From Halobacillus amylolyticus (lineage in GTDB: Bacteria > Bacillota > Bacilli > Bacillales > Halobacillaceae), in contig NZ_CP095075.1 of the NCBI RefSeq assembly GCF_022921115.1, forward strand, positions 1,502,001 through 1,566,000: DNA of 64,000 nt. The letters run 5' to 3'. The notes under the pieces are model-generated. The model was not told the DNA's origin and searched no databases. It saw only the letters and a list, made by a program, of their open reading frames with translations. Position 1 is the first letter of the stretch; every line of letters starts with the position of its first letter. Both the position numbers and the translations under genes were made by a program. Below, one piece after another: positions 35,330 to 45,370 of the stretch.

Positions 35330-35340
35330 ACTCCCTAGAG

Positions 35341-37227
35341 TTAATATGGCAGGCAAACCGTGACACATGTACCTTTACCAAGTTCACTCTGGTATGCAAT
35401 GGTTCCATTTAAATCAGTCACCATTTTCTTTGTCACCATCACACCAAGGCCTGTTCCTTTTTCCTTCGTGGTAAAAAACGGCTCACCTAACTTTGCTAGC
35501 TGTTGATCACTCAGCCCCTGCCCATCATCCTTAACTGATAGGACAAGTTCATCGCCTTTATTATAAGCAGCAACCCGTATATCTCCATCTTCCTCTGTCG
35601 CATCAATAGCATTACTTGCTAGATTCAATAATATCTGTTTTAACCTTTTAGGCTCTGACTCGAAAGATTTCTCCACAATATCACATGTAAAGGATAAATC
35701 GACATTTTTTCCCGTTGCCTCTGGGTCCAGTAACCTAAGAACATAGGATACTACCTCTTCAATGTCAATCTTCTCTAATTGGATGGAAGACTTCGGTTTA
35801 GACAGCATCATGAAATCCTGGACTATCGATTCAATACGATTCACTTCATCCAATATGATCTCATAATAATTATCACGCAAATCTGGATTGACAGCACCTA
35901 TCTGTAAAAACCCTTTAATTGCCGTAAGTGGATTCTTGATTTCATGAGCCACACCTGCAGCCATTTGAGTGATCGTAGATAACTGCTGTGATTTCTCCTT
36001 CAGTTGCCCCATTTCTTTATATTTTGTTATATCCTGATGGGTTCCAATAATATATTCGTTCCCCTCACTTATAATAGGAAAGCCTTGGGTTCGAATCCAC
36101 TTTTCTTCCCCTGAAGTCGTTGTTATTCGATATTCTACCTGGTGCTTTTGTTGTTTCATCACTGAGAAAGCGCTAAGGATCTTGTTATAATCGTTCATAT
36201 GAACAATGTTTTCTAAAGAAGACCAACTAGCAAGTATTTCTCTTCTTTTCATGCCGAACATCTCGTTAAAAGCTGGACTAACATAATGAATTTTTTGAAA
36301 TTCAGTGTCACATATCCAGAATACATCATTAATATTATTTGCCAATATAGAGAACCGTTTCTCTGATGCTTGTAGGGCTAGAAGCTGCTGTTTATACAAT
36401 GTAATATCTTGTCCAATTATCGTAAGGCCCTGCGTAGTAGGTAGAATAGTCAATTTTACTGTAAGGTCATATTTATTTAGGTCACCTTCCAATTCTACGG
36501 TTTCCTGAGTATCCATTGCCCTTAAGCAATGTTGAAAAAAGTCAGAATGATCATCTGCGGAAACTACATCCCACAACTTCTTATTCAGGTTCATATGATA
36601 GGAAAGCCCGGTTAATTTCTCCATTTTATCGTTCGCATAGATCAGTTCCCAATTGTTATTCACCATAGCTAATCCGTGTGGAAAGTGATCGGCCACTTGA
36701 GAAAATAACTCTTTTTCAGGCGAAACTTGATTAGTCGCCAGCTGGTCGGTAAGAATTGTTTGATGAAAAGCTATATTTGACGGGAGTTCTGTCATGTGGG
36801 CGGATAAATCAGTATCTTTTTGTAATAGCTCTTCATCGCCTTGTAATGAGGAAGAGTTACCTGCATGTACTTGTGAATTAGGAAAGATTAGTGCTCTTTG
36901 GTCGTTTTTCAAATGGAAGATCTTGCAAATAAAGATACGATACTCATTTGCAACTCTCATATCAACTGAAAAATCTACCTCTTCCGTTTGAGAAGACTGA
37001 TAAATCATTTGATGGATGTCCGGACGATTTGAACTGCGGAACAAAGAAAACCATTCACATAAAGAAAAGTGAGTTTGGTCAAGCTGCAACGCTTTACGCA
37101 TTTCATCATTTAATGCAACAGTCTGGTAATGGACATTAATCAGACATGCCGGAGTACCACTTGCTTCTAGAATGTCCAACATTTCTCCGCTATGAACATG
37201 GTCAGAATACCTCTCTCTAGTCACCAA
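35341..37227 (-). CDS. PAS-domain sensor histidine kinase (KinA/KinE-like)
   Basis: A 628-aa kinase without membrane helices. Three PAS-like domains occupy about residues 15-110, 170-280 and 285-400; the last carries the PAC-type IGTHQDITKYKEM. The phospho-histidine box MAAGVAHEIKNPLTAIKGF is near 417, then the N box LNLASNAIDATE, G1 VKDDGQGLSD, F box EPFFTTKEKGTGLG. Such cytoplasmic multi-PAS kinases feed the sporulation phosphorelay in Bacillus (inference here). No response regulator adjoins it. Start is TTG 37227, 8 nt after GAGG; GTG next to it is possible. Confidence 0.9.
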   Translation of the reverse strand: MVTRERYSDHVHSGEMLDILEASGTPACLINVHYQTVALNDEMRKALQLDQTHFSLCEWFSLFRSSNRPDIHQMIYQSSQTEEVDFSVDMRVANEYRIFICKIFHLKNDQRALIFPNSQVHAGNSSSLQGDEELLQKDTDLSAHMTELPSNIAFHQTILTDQLATNQVSPEKELFSQVADHFPHGLAMVNNNWELIYANDKMEKLTGLSYHMNLNKKLWDVVSADDHSDFFQHCLRAMDTQETVELEGDLNKYDLTVKLTILPTTQGLTIIGQDITLYKQQLLALQASEKRFSILANNINDVFWICDTEFQKIHYVSPAFNEMFGMKRREILASWSSLENIVHMNDYNKILSAFSVMKQQKHQVEYRITTTSGEEKWIRTQGFPIISEGNEYIIGTHQDITKYKEMGQLKEKSQQLSTITQMAAGVAHEIKNPLTAIKGFLQIGAVNPDLRDNYYEIILDEVNRIESIVQDFMMLSKPKSSIQLEKIDIEEVVSYVLRLLDPEATGKNVDLSFTCDIVEKSFESEPKRLKQILLNLASNAIDATEEDGDIRVAAYNKGDELVLSVKDDGQGLSDQQLAKLGEPFFTTKEKGTGLGVMVTKKMVTDLNGTIAYQSELGKGTCVTVCLPY

Positions 37228-37399
37228 TATTAAGACCTCTTTCCTTTACCATCCATATTTTCCAACATGGGTTTAATTATAACGCATTAATGTAAAATTT
37301 TGAATATCATCATTCAATTTCCATGTGAAAAAATAAGGACAGGTAACTTTTTAACATCATACGAGTTGTTGCGCTAAAATATGACCTCAACTGATACTT

Positions 37400-38269
37400 T
37401 TATCCTTCAATACTTCGCCAAAGTGTTAGTGAAGCATAGCTTCTAAGAGGTTCCCAGCCCACACTTTGTTGATCCATTTGTTCGTAATCAGGCTTATTAT
37501 CAAGCTCAAAATAACGTTTTAATGCGTTTTGAATACCTATATCAGCCCTAGGAAATAAATCTTCTCTCCCAACCCCGAACATCAACCAATTTTCTGCCGT
37601 CCATGGGCCAATGCCTCGAATTTTTACAAGTTTTTTCATTACCTCCTCGTTCGACTGTTCAGCTAGGCCCTGCAAATCTAACTCTCCCCTGGTAATTAGG
37701 CGTGACGTATCTATAACATATTCCGCTTTTCTTTGACTAAACTGCAATTCTCTTAGCTGGTTATAATCTAATTCAGCAATGACTTCTGGCTGTGGATAAA
37801 ACCATACACCGTCCCTTTGAAACCCAAATTGCTCAACGAACCTTTTTGTTAGTATATGGGCAAACTTGATATTTAATTGCTGATGGATAATCACCTTCAT
37901 TAAACAATCATATAAGTGAAAATCTTTTACAATAGGGGTCCCAGGATAGTTATTAAATAAGCTTTTTAGGCTTGTATTTAAAAAGTGCCTATGTATCTCG
38001 TCCAAATCACGATCCCACCGAAATAATTTATAAATGTGTTCGATTAATTCCTCCTTGTTCTCTTCACTCTCCCCTCGGATTTCAAACACAGGACTTTCGA
38101 CTGTTCCATGACCGATCACACGGACTACATATGGCCGATCACCTAATTTAACAGGTACATTCACCCATCTTTCTTTTCTATTCAAAGATGTTAACGGGTC
38201 CATAGACCATCTCGCTAATGTATAATCAAAATCATATGTACTAACTGCTTCAACTTCTATTTTCCACAT
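37400..38269 (-). CDS. DNA-3-methyladenine glycosylase, AlkA-like
   Basis: A 289-aa base-excision repair glycosylase. The helix-hairpin-helix LVKIRGIGPWTAENWLMF is near residue 209, followed by the catalytic aspartate in DLFPRADIGIQ. The N-terminal region resembles AlkA-type domains seen in B. subtilis YfjP. It removes alkylated purines from DNA. ATG 38269 follows GGAGG by about 6 nt; the in-frame codons up to 38284 overlap that site. Monocistronic. Confidence 0.88.
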   Translation of the reverse strand: MWKIEVEAVSTYDFDYTLARWSMDPLTSLNRKERWVNVPVKLGDRPYVVRVIGHGTVESPVFEIRGESEENKEELIEHIYKLFRWDRDLDEIHRHFLNTSLKSLFNNYPGTPIVKDFHLYDCLMKVIIHQQLNIKFAHILTKRFVEQFGFQRDGVWFYPQPEVIAELDYNQLRELQFSQRKAEYVIDTSRLITRGELDLQGLAEQSNEEVMKKLVKIRGIGPWTAENWLMFGVGREDLFPRADIGIQNALKRYFELDNKPDYEQMDQQSVGWEPLRSYASLTLWRSIEG

Positions 38270-38459
38270 ATTGATCCTCCTCAAAAGATAAAAGGCTAAA
38301 CGCTTTGATTAGTTCTTACTAAGTATGTATGACTACGAAAAACTGAATATCCTTAAGACCTTCTATACTCAATTCGACTTTAGTCCCGTATTATCCTTTT
38401 AAACCAATGAAATGAAAAAATGACCCGACTAATAATAAGTCAAGTCATTCTAACAGAAA

Positions 38460-39242
38460 CTATAGACCAGTGATGGGAAATGGCAAAAGTTTTTTCATCA
38501 TTAAGTCGTTTAAGCTTCCAAAGTGATACCCTCTCTTTCGCAATTGCACGATCAACTCGTTTAATGCATCTGCGTTATCTTTTGAAACCGTGTGTAATAA
38601 TACAACTGCTCCCGGGTGGATTTGACCTAGTATACTTTGATAAGCATATTCCCAGCCTTTTTGTTTGTCTGTTTCCCAATCTACAAATGCAATCGACCAA
38701 AAGGCGTGAATATAGCCTAGCTCTCTCGCCCACTTTAATGTTTGCTCATTAAACTTACCTTTTGGCGGGCGCACATATGTCATCGTGTCTTGATCTGTCA
38801 ATTCCTGAACAGCCTCCTCCACCTTAGAGAGTTCCTTCTTCATTTCTTGTTTAGATAACTCGGTAAAATCCGGATGGCTCCAGGAATGGTTCCCAATAAT
38901 ATGGCCTTCGTTAGCCATTCTTTGCACCAACTCTGGGGCACTATTGATATAGTGACCTGTTACGAAAAATGCAGCAGGAACTTGTTGCTCCTTTAATATG
39001 TCGAGCACTTTCGCTGTATGCCCTTGTTCGTACCCGTTATCAAAGGTTAAATAGATCATTTTTTCATCTGAATGATCAACGTAAAAACCATCATACTTCT
39101 CAATTAATGGACCATAACTTCCTACTTCAGGAATCTTTCCATCCTTACTCTTTTTATAACCCCAGCCTTCAGCAAAAACTGTAGTTATCGGCATCGTAAG
39201 TAATGTAAAAGCTATAAACAAGGTAAATAGTCGTCGCGGCAT
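38460..39242 (-). CDS. pdaA: Peptidoglycan N-acetylmuramic acid deacetylase
   Basis: PdaA deacetylates muramic acid in the spore cortex so that muramic delta-lactam can form, needed for germination. A signal peptide (residues 1-24) precedes the NodB domain: catalytic TFDNGYE near residue 67, metal site NHSWSHPD, and RPPKGKF near 157, then FVDWETDKQKGWEYAY and HPGAVVLLHTVSKDNA. Order and length (260 aa) match B. subtilis PdaA. GTG 39251 is an alternative start. Its presence supports a spore-forming host. Confidence 0.93.
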   Translation of the reverse strand: MPRRLFTLFIAFTLLTMPITTVFAEGWGYKKSKDGKIPEVGSYGPLIEKYDGFYVDHSDEKMIYLTFDNGYEQGHTAKVLDILKEQQVPAAFFVTGHYINSAPELVQRMANEGHIIGNHSWSHPDFTELSKQEMKKELSKVEEAVQELTDQDTMTYVRPPKGKFNEQTLKWARELGYIHAFWSIAFVDWETDKQKGWEYAYQSILGQIHPGAVVLLHTVSKDNADALNELIVQLRKRGYHFGSLNDLMMKKLLPFPITGL

Positions 39243-39333
39243 AACGATCACTCACTTTTTCCTTAGTATGTGAAAGTCATGAACAATTATTGATAAAAAC
39301 CGATTGGAAATCATCCCCATTAACTTAGCTAAA

Positions 39334-40650
39334 TTAAAGCACCAATGAAGCAACCCATCCAAAAATAAATAACGGAATATTAAAATGAAGAAAGGTTGGC
39401 ACACACGTATCCCATATGTGATTGTGCTTACCATCTGCATTTAACCCTGATGTTGGCCCAAGTGTGCTGTCTGAAGCAGGTGAACCTGCATCACCAAGTG
39501 CACCAGCGGTTCCAATTAAGGCAGCTATGGCCATTGTTGAAAAGCCTGCGCTAATGCAAATAGGTACAAATAAAGCTGCAAGAATAGGTACAGTTGCAAA
39601 AGAAGAACCAATTCCAATTGTCACGACCAGACCGACAAGTAATAAGACAAAGGCGATCAACGCTTTATTATCCCCTAAGTAATTTGAACTTGCATCGACC
39701 AGTGCAGAAACTGACTCGGTTTGAGTTAATACATTGGCGTAGCCCGCTGCTACAAGCATAACAAAAGCAATGGTTCCCATCATGGCGATCCCCTCTGTAA
39801 CGACACGATCACCTTTTCTAAACGGTACCACCTTAAAAATAAACATCAGTGTTAATCCAGCTAGCGCCGCCAGGACAAGGTCTTTCCAGTAGGCTTGAAT
39901 AAATAAAGTTACAATAATGGCAACAAGGGTCAAACCATGTTTCCTGCTAAAACGTTCGGCTGTGAATTTTTGCAAGAGCTGGTCGGTTTTCTCTTCATGT
40001 TCCTCCGTTGGTAATGGTCTTTTGTTTTTACGATACGTAATAAATACAGCAAATAACAAACCAACAACCATTCCTAAACCAGGGATGAACAAGGATTTGG
40101 CGATCGTATTAATGGTGATGGACACTCCATTTGATTCCATTGCCTGTTGAATTGTTTGGTGAAAAATATAACCAAAACCAATCGGAATCATAATGTACGG
40201 AGCTTTAAGCCCAAATGTAAGGGCAGTAGCAACCGCTCGCCGGTCAATCTGCATACGATCAAACATATGGAGTAAAGGCGGTATTAATATAGGAATAAAA
40301 GCAATATGAACAGGGATAACATTTTGTGATAAACTTGCTATTCCTGCAATAACCAATACTGTAAACGTGCGCATGTCCTTAAGTACACGCAGCAAATAGC
40401 CGACTAACATGCTGGTAATTCCTGAGTAGCTGATAGCTACAGCAAATGCTCCAAGCAGAATATAGCTTAAAGCCACGCCTGCCTGGTCCCCCATACCGCT
40501 TACAAGTACTTCTAAAGAACTAACTAAAGATTCACCATTCATTAATCCAGCTATAAGACCCGCTGCAAGAATGGCGATGATCACATTGACTCGAACTAAA
40601 CTTAAGATGGTTAGAGCGAGTACAGATACAATAACAGCTAATGCCATCAT
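39334..40650 (-). CDS. NhaC-superfamily transporter, YuiF-like
   Basis: A 438-aa integral membrane protein with about 11-12 helices. The C-terminal repeats GSSFATVPILAALFVPI and GTAGALGDAGSPASDSTLGPTSGL are characteristic of the Na+/H+-antiporter-like permeases to which B. subtilis YuiF belongs. YuiF has been predicted as an amino-acid (histidine-type) transporter, so substrate is open. GAGGAGCG precedes the double ATG at 40650. Monocistronic, with 96 nt to the PdaA gene. Confidence 0.85.
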   Translation of the reverse strand: MMALAVIVSVLALTILSLVRVNVIIAILAAGLIAGLMNGESLVSSLEVLVSGMGDQAGVALSYILLGAFAVAISYSGITSMLVGYLLRVLKDMRTFTVLVIAGIASLSQNVIPVHIAFIPILIPPLLHMFDRMQIDRRAVATALTFGLKAPYIMIPIGFGYIFHQTIQQAMESNGVSITINTIAKSLFIPGLGMVVGLLFAVFITYRKNKRPLPTEEHEEKTDQLLQKFTAERFSRKHGLTLVAIIVTLFIQAYWKDLVLAALAGLTLMFIFKVVPFRKGDRVVTEGIAMMGTIAFVMLVAAGYANVLTQTESVSALVDASSNYLGDNKALIAFVLLLVGLVVTIGIGSSFATVPILAALFVPICISAGFSTMAIAALIGTAGALGDAGSPASDSTLGPTSGLNADGKHNHIWDTCVPTFLHFNIPLFIFGWVASLVL

Positions 40651-40722
40651 GATCGCTCCTCTCTATGCTGTTTTCTTTCTCTTTCTTACATTAACGATTT
40701 ATCATAATAAAGCAATGGAAAC

Positions 40723-40750
40723 AAAAAATCAACCCTCATCTTTTGATGAG
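40723..40750 (-). terminator. Terminator after the 48-aa protein gene
   Basis: CTCATC (40735-40740) pairs with GATGAG (40745-40750); in minus direction GGTTGATTTTTTG follows. Confidence 0.6.
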
Positions 40751-40826
40751 AGCATCGGCTTTTGGAACCAGTCCATATCCGTTTCACTAAAAAAATTTGA
40801 TATACGACCACTTGGCATAAATATGA

Positions 40827-40973
40827 TTAGATCTTTTGCTCAAGCTCTTCAAGCATTTTAATAAGCTGATCAATATCCTCTATCGATGTTTCTTCTGGAT
40901 CCATCTTATCGACACGATTCATAAAGGCAGATAAGCGTCCTTTAAGATCACTCAATTTCTCTTGTTGTGACAT
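40827..40973 (-). CDS. 48-aa SE1561-family-like protein
   Basis: ATG 40973 with GGAG 9 nt upstream reads 48 codons to TAA 40827. The sequence (LSDLKGRLSAFMNRVD, IEDIDQLIKMLEELE) is strongly helical and charged, and resembles the small SE1561 family annotated in Bacillales and staphylococci. Function unknown; probably a coiled-coil cytoplasmic protein. It stands alone between the transporter and the mechanosensitive channel. Confidence 0.75.
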   Translation of the reverse strand: MSQQEKLSDLKGRLSAFMNRVDKMDPEETSIEDIDQLIKMLEELEQKI

Positions 40974-41127
40974 TTCACTGAACTCCTTCCATGTTCATGT
41001 TTGGTTTAAGACTGCCTTGCCTATCATAGTACAAAGCGTATCATGTGTCTAACCATGATCTATTGGCTAAGCATGCTATAATACAGTTTAGAATAGTAAG
41101 TGTTCAGACGTAGAGGAGGTAATTCAA

Positions 41128-41988
41128 GTGGAACTATTCGGAACTAATATTTTGGAACTCATCACAAATAGCACAACCATTACCATTATTGTCTGTGCCA
41201 TCATCCTATTTATTGCTGTGATTATTATCCGAAAAGTCATTCGCTCGTTCTTTTCGCGTACTTCCTTTATTGAAGAACGGAAAGAGCAGACGCTTGAAGC
41301 AATGATCAATTCGATTATTAGTTATATCGCCTTGATTAGTTTTATCATCGTTGTATTATCGCAACTTGGAGTTGACATTGGGAGAATCCTTGCCGGTGCT
41401 GGAATTATTGGGGTTATTATTGGCTTTGGTGCTCAAAGCTTGATAAAGGACTTCTTTGCAGGACTTTTCCTCTTATACGAGGAACAACTGCATAAAGGCG
41501 ACTATATCACACTAAACAACATGCATCACGGTACCGTTGAAGATATCGGGCTTCGTTTTCTCAAAATTAGGGAATGGAGTGGAAAGCTGTTAACGATAAG
41601 CAATGGACAAATCCATACGATAGAAAATTATAACTTCGAATATATGCGTGTAATCGAGAATGTCACGACAAATTTTCGTGAAGACCCAAGAACAGTTTTT
41701 AATGCGTTAGAGAAAACCTGTGAACGCTTAAATGAAGAGCTGGCCATATACCTAAAAAGAGATCTCACTAGAAAAACGATCGAGCCCTTCCAGGTGTATG
41801 GGATGACTTCATTAAACGATCACTATCATGGTTATCAATATACAATAACAGGTGTTGTTGAAGACCTTGTTTACTGGACGGCATCGAAAGAAACGCGCCG
41901 TATCATAGCCGAGACAATGTACGATCATAACATTGCCATGGCGGAACAGCGCGTTCAAGTGCAGTCTTATACCACTAAAGAGGAGTAA
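41128..41988 (+). CDS. Small-conductance mechanosensitive channel (MscS family)
   Basis: A 286-aa channel with an N-terminal helix, TM2 and the pore helix TM3 (LAGAGIIGVIIGFGAQSLIKDFFAGLF, about residues 91-117), followed by the cytoplasmic beta and alpha/beta domains (GDYITLNNMHHGTVEDIGLRFLKIR). It relieves turgor on hypo-osmotic shock; B. subtilis YkuT is similar. Start is GTG 41128, 8 nt after GAGGAGGT. It converges on yfkD with only 6 nt between stops. Confidence 0.92.
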   Translation: MELFGTNILELITNSTTITIIVCAIILFIAVIIIRKVIRSFFSRTSFIEERKEQTLEAMINSIISYIALISFIIVVLSQLGVDIGRILAGAGIIGVIIGFGAQSLIKDFFAGLFLLYEEQLHKGDYITLNNMHHGTVEDIGLRFLKIREWSGKLLTISNGQIHTIENYNFEYMRVIENVTTNFREDPRTVFNALEKTCERLNEELAIYLKRDLTRKTIEPFQVYGMTSLNDHYHGYQYTITGVVEDLVYWTASKETRRIIAETMYDHNIAMAEQRVQVQSYTTKEE

Positions 41989-41994
41989 AACTTA

Positions 41995-42792
41995 TTACTT
42001 TAGTTCAAATGAAAAGCCGACATGATCTTGAATTGGGATCCAGGCCCCAATTCCTTGTCTTGTGACGTTTTTTACTTCCAAACTCTTCTTCGAGCCTTTC
42101 AGCTTTATATAAACGTCGCCAAAGGCCACTTCACCTTTTTCGTTAATAGCAGGGGCGTAAGCATGGAGAATCCCTGTTTTATTTACTGGTACAGAGTAAG
42201 TATTCTTCTGCTTTGTACCGGCTCCAATTACTGTATGAAAAGACAACGGAAGCTTCGTGTTTTTCTGGGCTTCCAATAAAATGAGCTTCATCATTTGCTC
42301 ACTATGGCTGATTTTTGATGTCAATCCACCTTTAATATGCTTTTCTTCCTTTTGCTCATAGCTCATTTTCTCAGGCTGATTGCCACCGTGATTGTCTAGT
42401 TCATTCACATTAATCTCTTGATACTCCCAATTAATGTTTGATTCTTTTGACTCGTAGGCTAAAGGCCATCTTCCTAAGAAAATTTCAGCCCGGTAACCTA
42501 ACGCAAAAGGGGAAGGCTTGAGCGTTGTTTCATTTAAAATTTCGATTAATTGCGGATTTGTAATACGCAATTCTGATTCTTCCATCAACTCATCTGTTAA
42601 TTCTTCAGCCTCTAATACTTCCTGATCATCGGTTGAATTAGGATACGTATTATCTTTCGAAATGTTTAGAACATGGTTTGGTATAGTTGAGTTCTTACCG
42701 TTTTCCTTATCCTTAGCTTGTGTATCTAGGGGGGTGGGAATCAAAGAGATAAAGCCAATAAGAACGATAAGTCCCAGCCACTTAAATTTCAT
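41995..42792 (-). CDS. yfkD: YfkD-family secreted protein
   Basis: A 265-aa exported protein with a signal peptide (residues 1-26). The text HVLNISKDNTYPNST, GYRAEIFLGRWPL, PLSFHTVIGAGTKQ and GIGAWIPIQDHVGF matches the YfkD family closely. In B. subtilis yfkD is near yfkHIJ; here it is 11 kb from the same trio at 53.7-55.3 kb. Role unknown. ATG 42792 has AAAGGTGG 10 nt upstream; ATG 42813 is possible but lacks a signal-peptide-like start. Confidence 0.9.
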   Translation of the reverse strand: MKFKWLGLIVLIGFISLIPTPLDTQAKDKENGKNSTIPNHVLNISKDNTYPNSTDDQEVLEAEELTDELMEESELRITNPQLIEILNETTLKPSPFALGYRAEIFLGRWPLAYESKESNINWEYQEINVNELDNHGGNQPEKMSYEQKEEKHIKGGLTSKISHSEQMMKLILLEAQKNTKLPLSFHTVIGAGTKQKNTYSVPVNKTGILHAYAPAINEKGEVAFGDVYIKLKGSKKSLEVKNVTRQGIGAWIPIQDHVGFSFELK

Positions 42793-42854
42793 CCTGCATG
42801 GACCACCTTTCATTTTCCTATAGCTTGTGAAAATTGGTCCCGAACTATTCTACA

Positions 42855-43466
42855 TTATGAAATCATTTTCTCCATGACTCGCTTCGCCTTTGGATCAAAA
42901 AATTGAATCGTTGGTCCGATTAATACAAGGATAATAACTGTGCCAAGGCCAATGGGGCCGCCTAATCCAAGGGCTAGAATCAATGCAAATGCCTCTGTCA
43001 TTGTTTTTGCGGTTGTTAATGAAAAGCCAAATCTTTTCTGCAATGCCACCATAAAGCCATCAATGGGATTTAGTGAATATTTTGGCTGTAAATACAAGGA
43101 AACACCAATAGCAATCACGAGTACACCTGTGATTAAGACAGCGAACTGTGTGAGAAATCCAGTAAACGTCACGTGTCTAAAGCCGGTAATCAGCCAGAAA
43201 TCGATCATTTTTCCGATCACTAAAATGGTAATTACCGCTAACAGGTCTGGTCGTTCTTTTGCGATCAATGAATTCGTAACGATTAAAATCGCTCCGATAA
43301 TAATCACCCAGTTACCAACAGTTAATCCGATGGTCTCTGTTAACCCAACATTCATCGCATCCCATGCTCCTGCCCCAAGTTCTGCCTTAATCGTTAAGGT
43401 AATTCCAAGTGAGATAATAATTAAGCCAGCTATATAAAAAAACATCTTAATGAGAAAAACCTTCAT
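42855..43466 (-). CDS. YczE/YyaS-type membrane protein
   Basis: A 203-aa protein with about five membrane segments. The opening (YIAGLIIISLGITLTIKAELGAGAWDAMNVGL) is the typical start of the YczE/YyaS/YitT-like integral membrane family. Role unknown; one member in B. subtilis affects surfactin export. ATG 43466 follows AGGGGTG; the longer frame back to 43532 includes that site and is not chosen. Confidence 0.85.
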   Translation of the reverse strand: MKVFLIKMFFYIAGLIIISLGITLTIKAELGAGAWDAMNVGLTETIGLTVGNWVIIIGAILIVTNSLIAKERPDLLAVITILVIGKMIDFWLITGFRHVTFTGFLTQFAVLITGVLVIAIGVSLYLQPKYSLNPIDGFMVALQKRFGFSLTTAKTMTEAFALILALGLGGPIGLGTVIILVLIGPTIQFFDPKAKRVMEKMIS

Positions 43467-43536
43467 TTTAACACCCCTATGTAGAAAAGTGAAACGCTTG
43501 GAAAGACTCGAAAAACAGATGCCTATAAACAAAAAA

Positions 43537-43571
43537 AGAGCTCCATCCTGTTCGTTTCAGGATAGGCTCCT
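43537..43571 (-). terminator. Terminator after the OsmC gene
   Basis: GAGC-TCC-ATCCTG pairs with CAGGAT-AGG-CTC with small mismatches; the minus-strand RNA continues into seven U. Confidence 0.82.
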
Positions 43572-43576
43572 TTATT

Positions 43577-43969
43577 TTACCTGCTTAGTTGAATACACTC
43601 AAGCGTTTCTTCTATTTCTATACTGTCTTTAACGGATTGAACCATGGAACAATTATTACTGGATATATCTAAATTTTTCAGCAGCTTATCCTGGTTTAAA
43701 CGGTAGCCCTTGACAACAAAGTGCAAACTAATCTTTTCAATGCGATTTGCTTCTTCTGCATTTCGTTCCACATCCGCTCGCACAATAATATCCTCATAGT
43801 CGATCCTCTGTTTATCAAGGATTTTCCTATAGACACTTAAACTGCAGCCAGCGATTGATGATGTCATTAATTGGTATGGACGAAAACCGTACGCTTCATC
43901 ACCTGATATGTCTAACTCTCCATACTCAAAGGACGTACGAATCCCTTCTCCTTTAATATAAAATTCCAT
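43577..43969 (-). CDS. OsmC/Ohr-family peroxide-reducing protein
   Basis: A 130-aa protein of the OsmC fold. The two redox cysteines are in MTSSIAGCSLSVY near residue 42 and NNCSMVQSV near 107, the family spacing of about 60 residues. Such proteins reduce organic hydroperoxides. No OhrR regulator adjoins it, and the cysteine contexts are nearer OsmC-like YhfA than Ohr. Monocistronic. Confidence 0.85.
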   Translation of the reverse strand: MEFYIKGEGIRTSFEYGELDISGDEAYGFRPYQLMTSSIAGCSLSVYRKILDKQRIDYEDIIVRADVERNAEEANRIEKISLHFVVKGYRLNQDKLLKNLDISSNNCSMVQSVKDSIEIEETLECIQLSR

Positions 43970-44119
43970 TGTATCGTTCCCCTTTCAATTTTTTTCTCTT
44001 ACCTATATAATAACCTTTTTCACCAAGTAAATAACATACCGATTATATATCCTTGCCTGTGGGGTTCAATTTCGTTTACTATAATATGGATGTTTAAAGT
44101 GATAAGGAGGGTGGAAGCT

Positions 44120-45289
44120 GTGGTTTCGATACGAACGAGGTTTTGGATTCTAATTGGACTTGTAACAATTTCCGGCTTTTCTCAAGGGATGCTGCTTCCA
44201 TTGTTGGCCGTGATCCTTGAGAAAAATGGAGTATCTTCCTCTATAAACGGTCTTCATGCTACAGGACTATACATAGGAATTTTGCTATCATCGCCATTTA
44301 TGGAAAAGCCGCTTCAGAAAATAGGCTATAAGCCACTCATTTTAATTGGCGGAGCTCTCGTTTTCGTTTCCCTTGCATTGTTTCCTTTTTGGCAAGCTTT
44401 ATGGTTTTGGTTTGCTCTACGTATGCTTATCGGTATAGGTGATCAAATTCTTCATTTTGGAACGCAAACATGGATTACTGCAACTGCTGCTAATGAATCC
44501 CGCGGGAAAAGCATTGCTTACTACGGATTATTTTTTAGTGTAGGTTTTACGTTAGGTCCTTTGATGACCAACTTACTGTCAGTCAGTATATATGTACCTT
44601 TCCTTTTGAGCGCATTATTAAGCCTGATTGTCTGGAGCACCATGTGGTTTGTACGTAATGAAATGCCTGAAAATGATGGTGCCGCTGTGTACAGCACAAG
44701 TTCTATAAGTCGATTCAGACAAGCATTGAAGCTAGGATGGGTTGCTTTTCTACCACCGCTCGCCTATGGTTTTCTTGAAGCCACTCTTCATGGAATCTTC
44801 CCCGTATATGGGATGAGAATTGGACACGATGTAAATATACTGTCTTTTATTATTCCATCCTTTGCTGCGGCAAGTTTATTTTCGCAAATACCGCTTGGCG
44901 CATTAAGTGATAGAATTGGCAGGAAAAAAGTCATTCTTTCGGTCGTTGCAGGGGGGATGTTTGTCTTTTTATTTGCAGCCTTTTTTGAGAGCTCCACTGC
45001 CTGGTTGTTTGCGACATTTGCCCTAGGAGGACTTTGTGTAGGCTCGCTATTTTCATTAGGAATATCTTTTATGACGGACCTGCTCCCACGGGAACTACTT
45101 CCAGCTGGGAATATTATGTGCGGAATGTCTTTTAGCCTGGGAAGTATTGCGGGTCCTTTCCTATCTGGAGTTTTTATCGATCTATTCCCTGGTCTCTCGT
45201 TTTTCTATATTATTGTGGCCCTGCTCGCGGTAGTGTTTATTTCAACCTTGTTGAAGCGTGAACCTCAAGTCCAAGGAGTGAATGTATAA
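44120..45289 (+). CDS. Major facilitator superfamily transporter
   Basis: A 389-aa transporter with 12 predicted helices. The loop 2-3 region and the mid-protein GALSDRIGRKKVIL (the G-x-x-x-D-R-x-G-R-K/R motif of MFS carriers) are visible near residue 260. Probably a drug or metabolite exporter; substrate unknown. I chose GTG 44120, 9 nt after AAGGAGG; ATG 44090 lies upstream of that site. It is followed by a terminator shared with the converging antiporter. Confidence 0.88.
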   Translation: MVSIRTRFWILIGLVTISGFSQGMLLPLLAVILEKNGVSSSINGLHATGLYIGILLSSPFMEKPLQKIGYKPLILIGGALVFVSLALFPFWQALWFWFALRMLIGIGDQILHFGTQTWITATAANESRGKSIAYYGLFFSVGFTLGPLMTNLLSVSIYVPFLLSALLSLIVWSTMWFVRNEMPENDGAAVYSTSSISRFRQALKLGWVAFLPPLAYGFLEATLHGIFPVYGMRIGHDVNILSFIIPSFAAASLFSQIPLGALSDRIGRKKVILSVVAGGMFVFLFAAFFESSTAWLFATFALGGLCVGSLFSLGISFMTDLLPRELLPAGNIMCGMSFSLGSIAGPFLSGVFIDLFPGLSFFYIIVALLAVVFISTLLKREPQVQGVNV

Positions 45290-45329
45290 ATTCCCCAATA
45301 CAGAAGAGCAAAAGCACGGGGGCCCGTAG

Positions 45330-45365
45330 AAAAACCGGCCTACTTGTGAGTAGAACGGTTTTTTT
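45330..45365. terminator. Bidirectional terminator
   Basis: AAAAACCG pairs with CGGTTTTT, with inner CTACT/AGTAG, between the converging MFS and antiporter genes. Confidence 0.88.
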
Positions 45366-45370
45366 GTTGG

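Noticed and set aside
42940..43437. 165-codon frame antisense to the YczE-like gene
   Set aside because: Shadow of a membrane protein gene, with repetitive composition typical of antisense frames.
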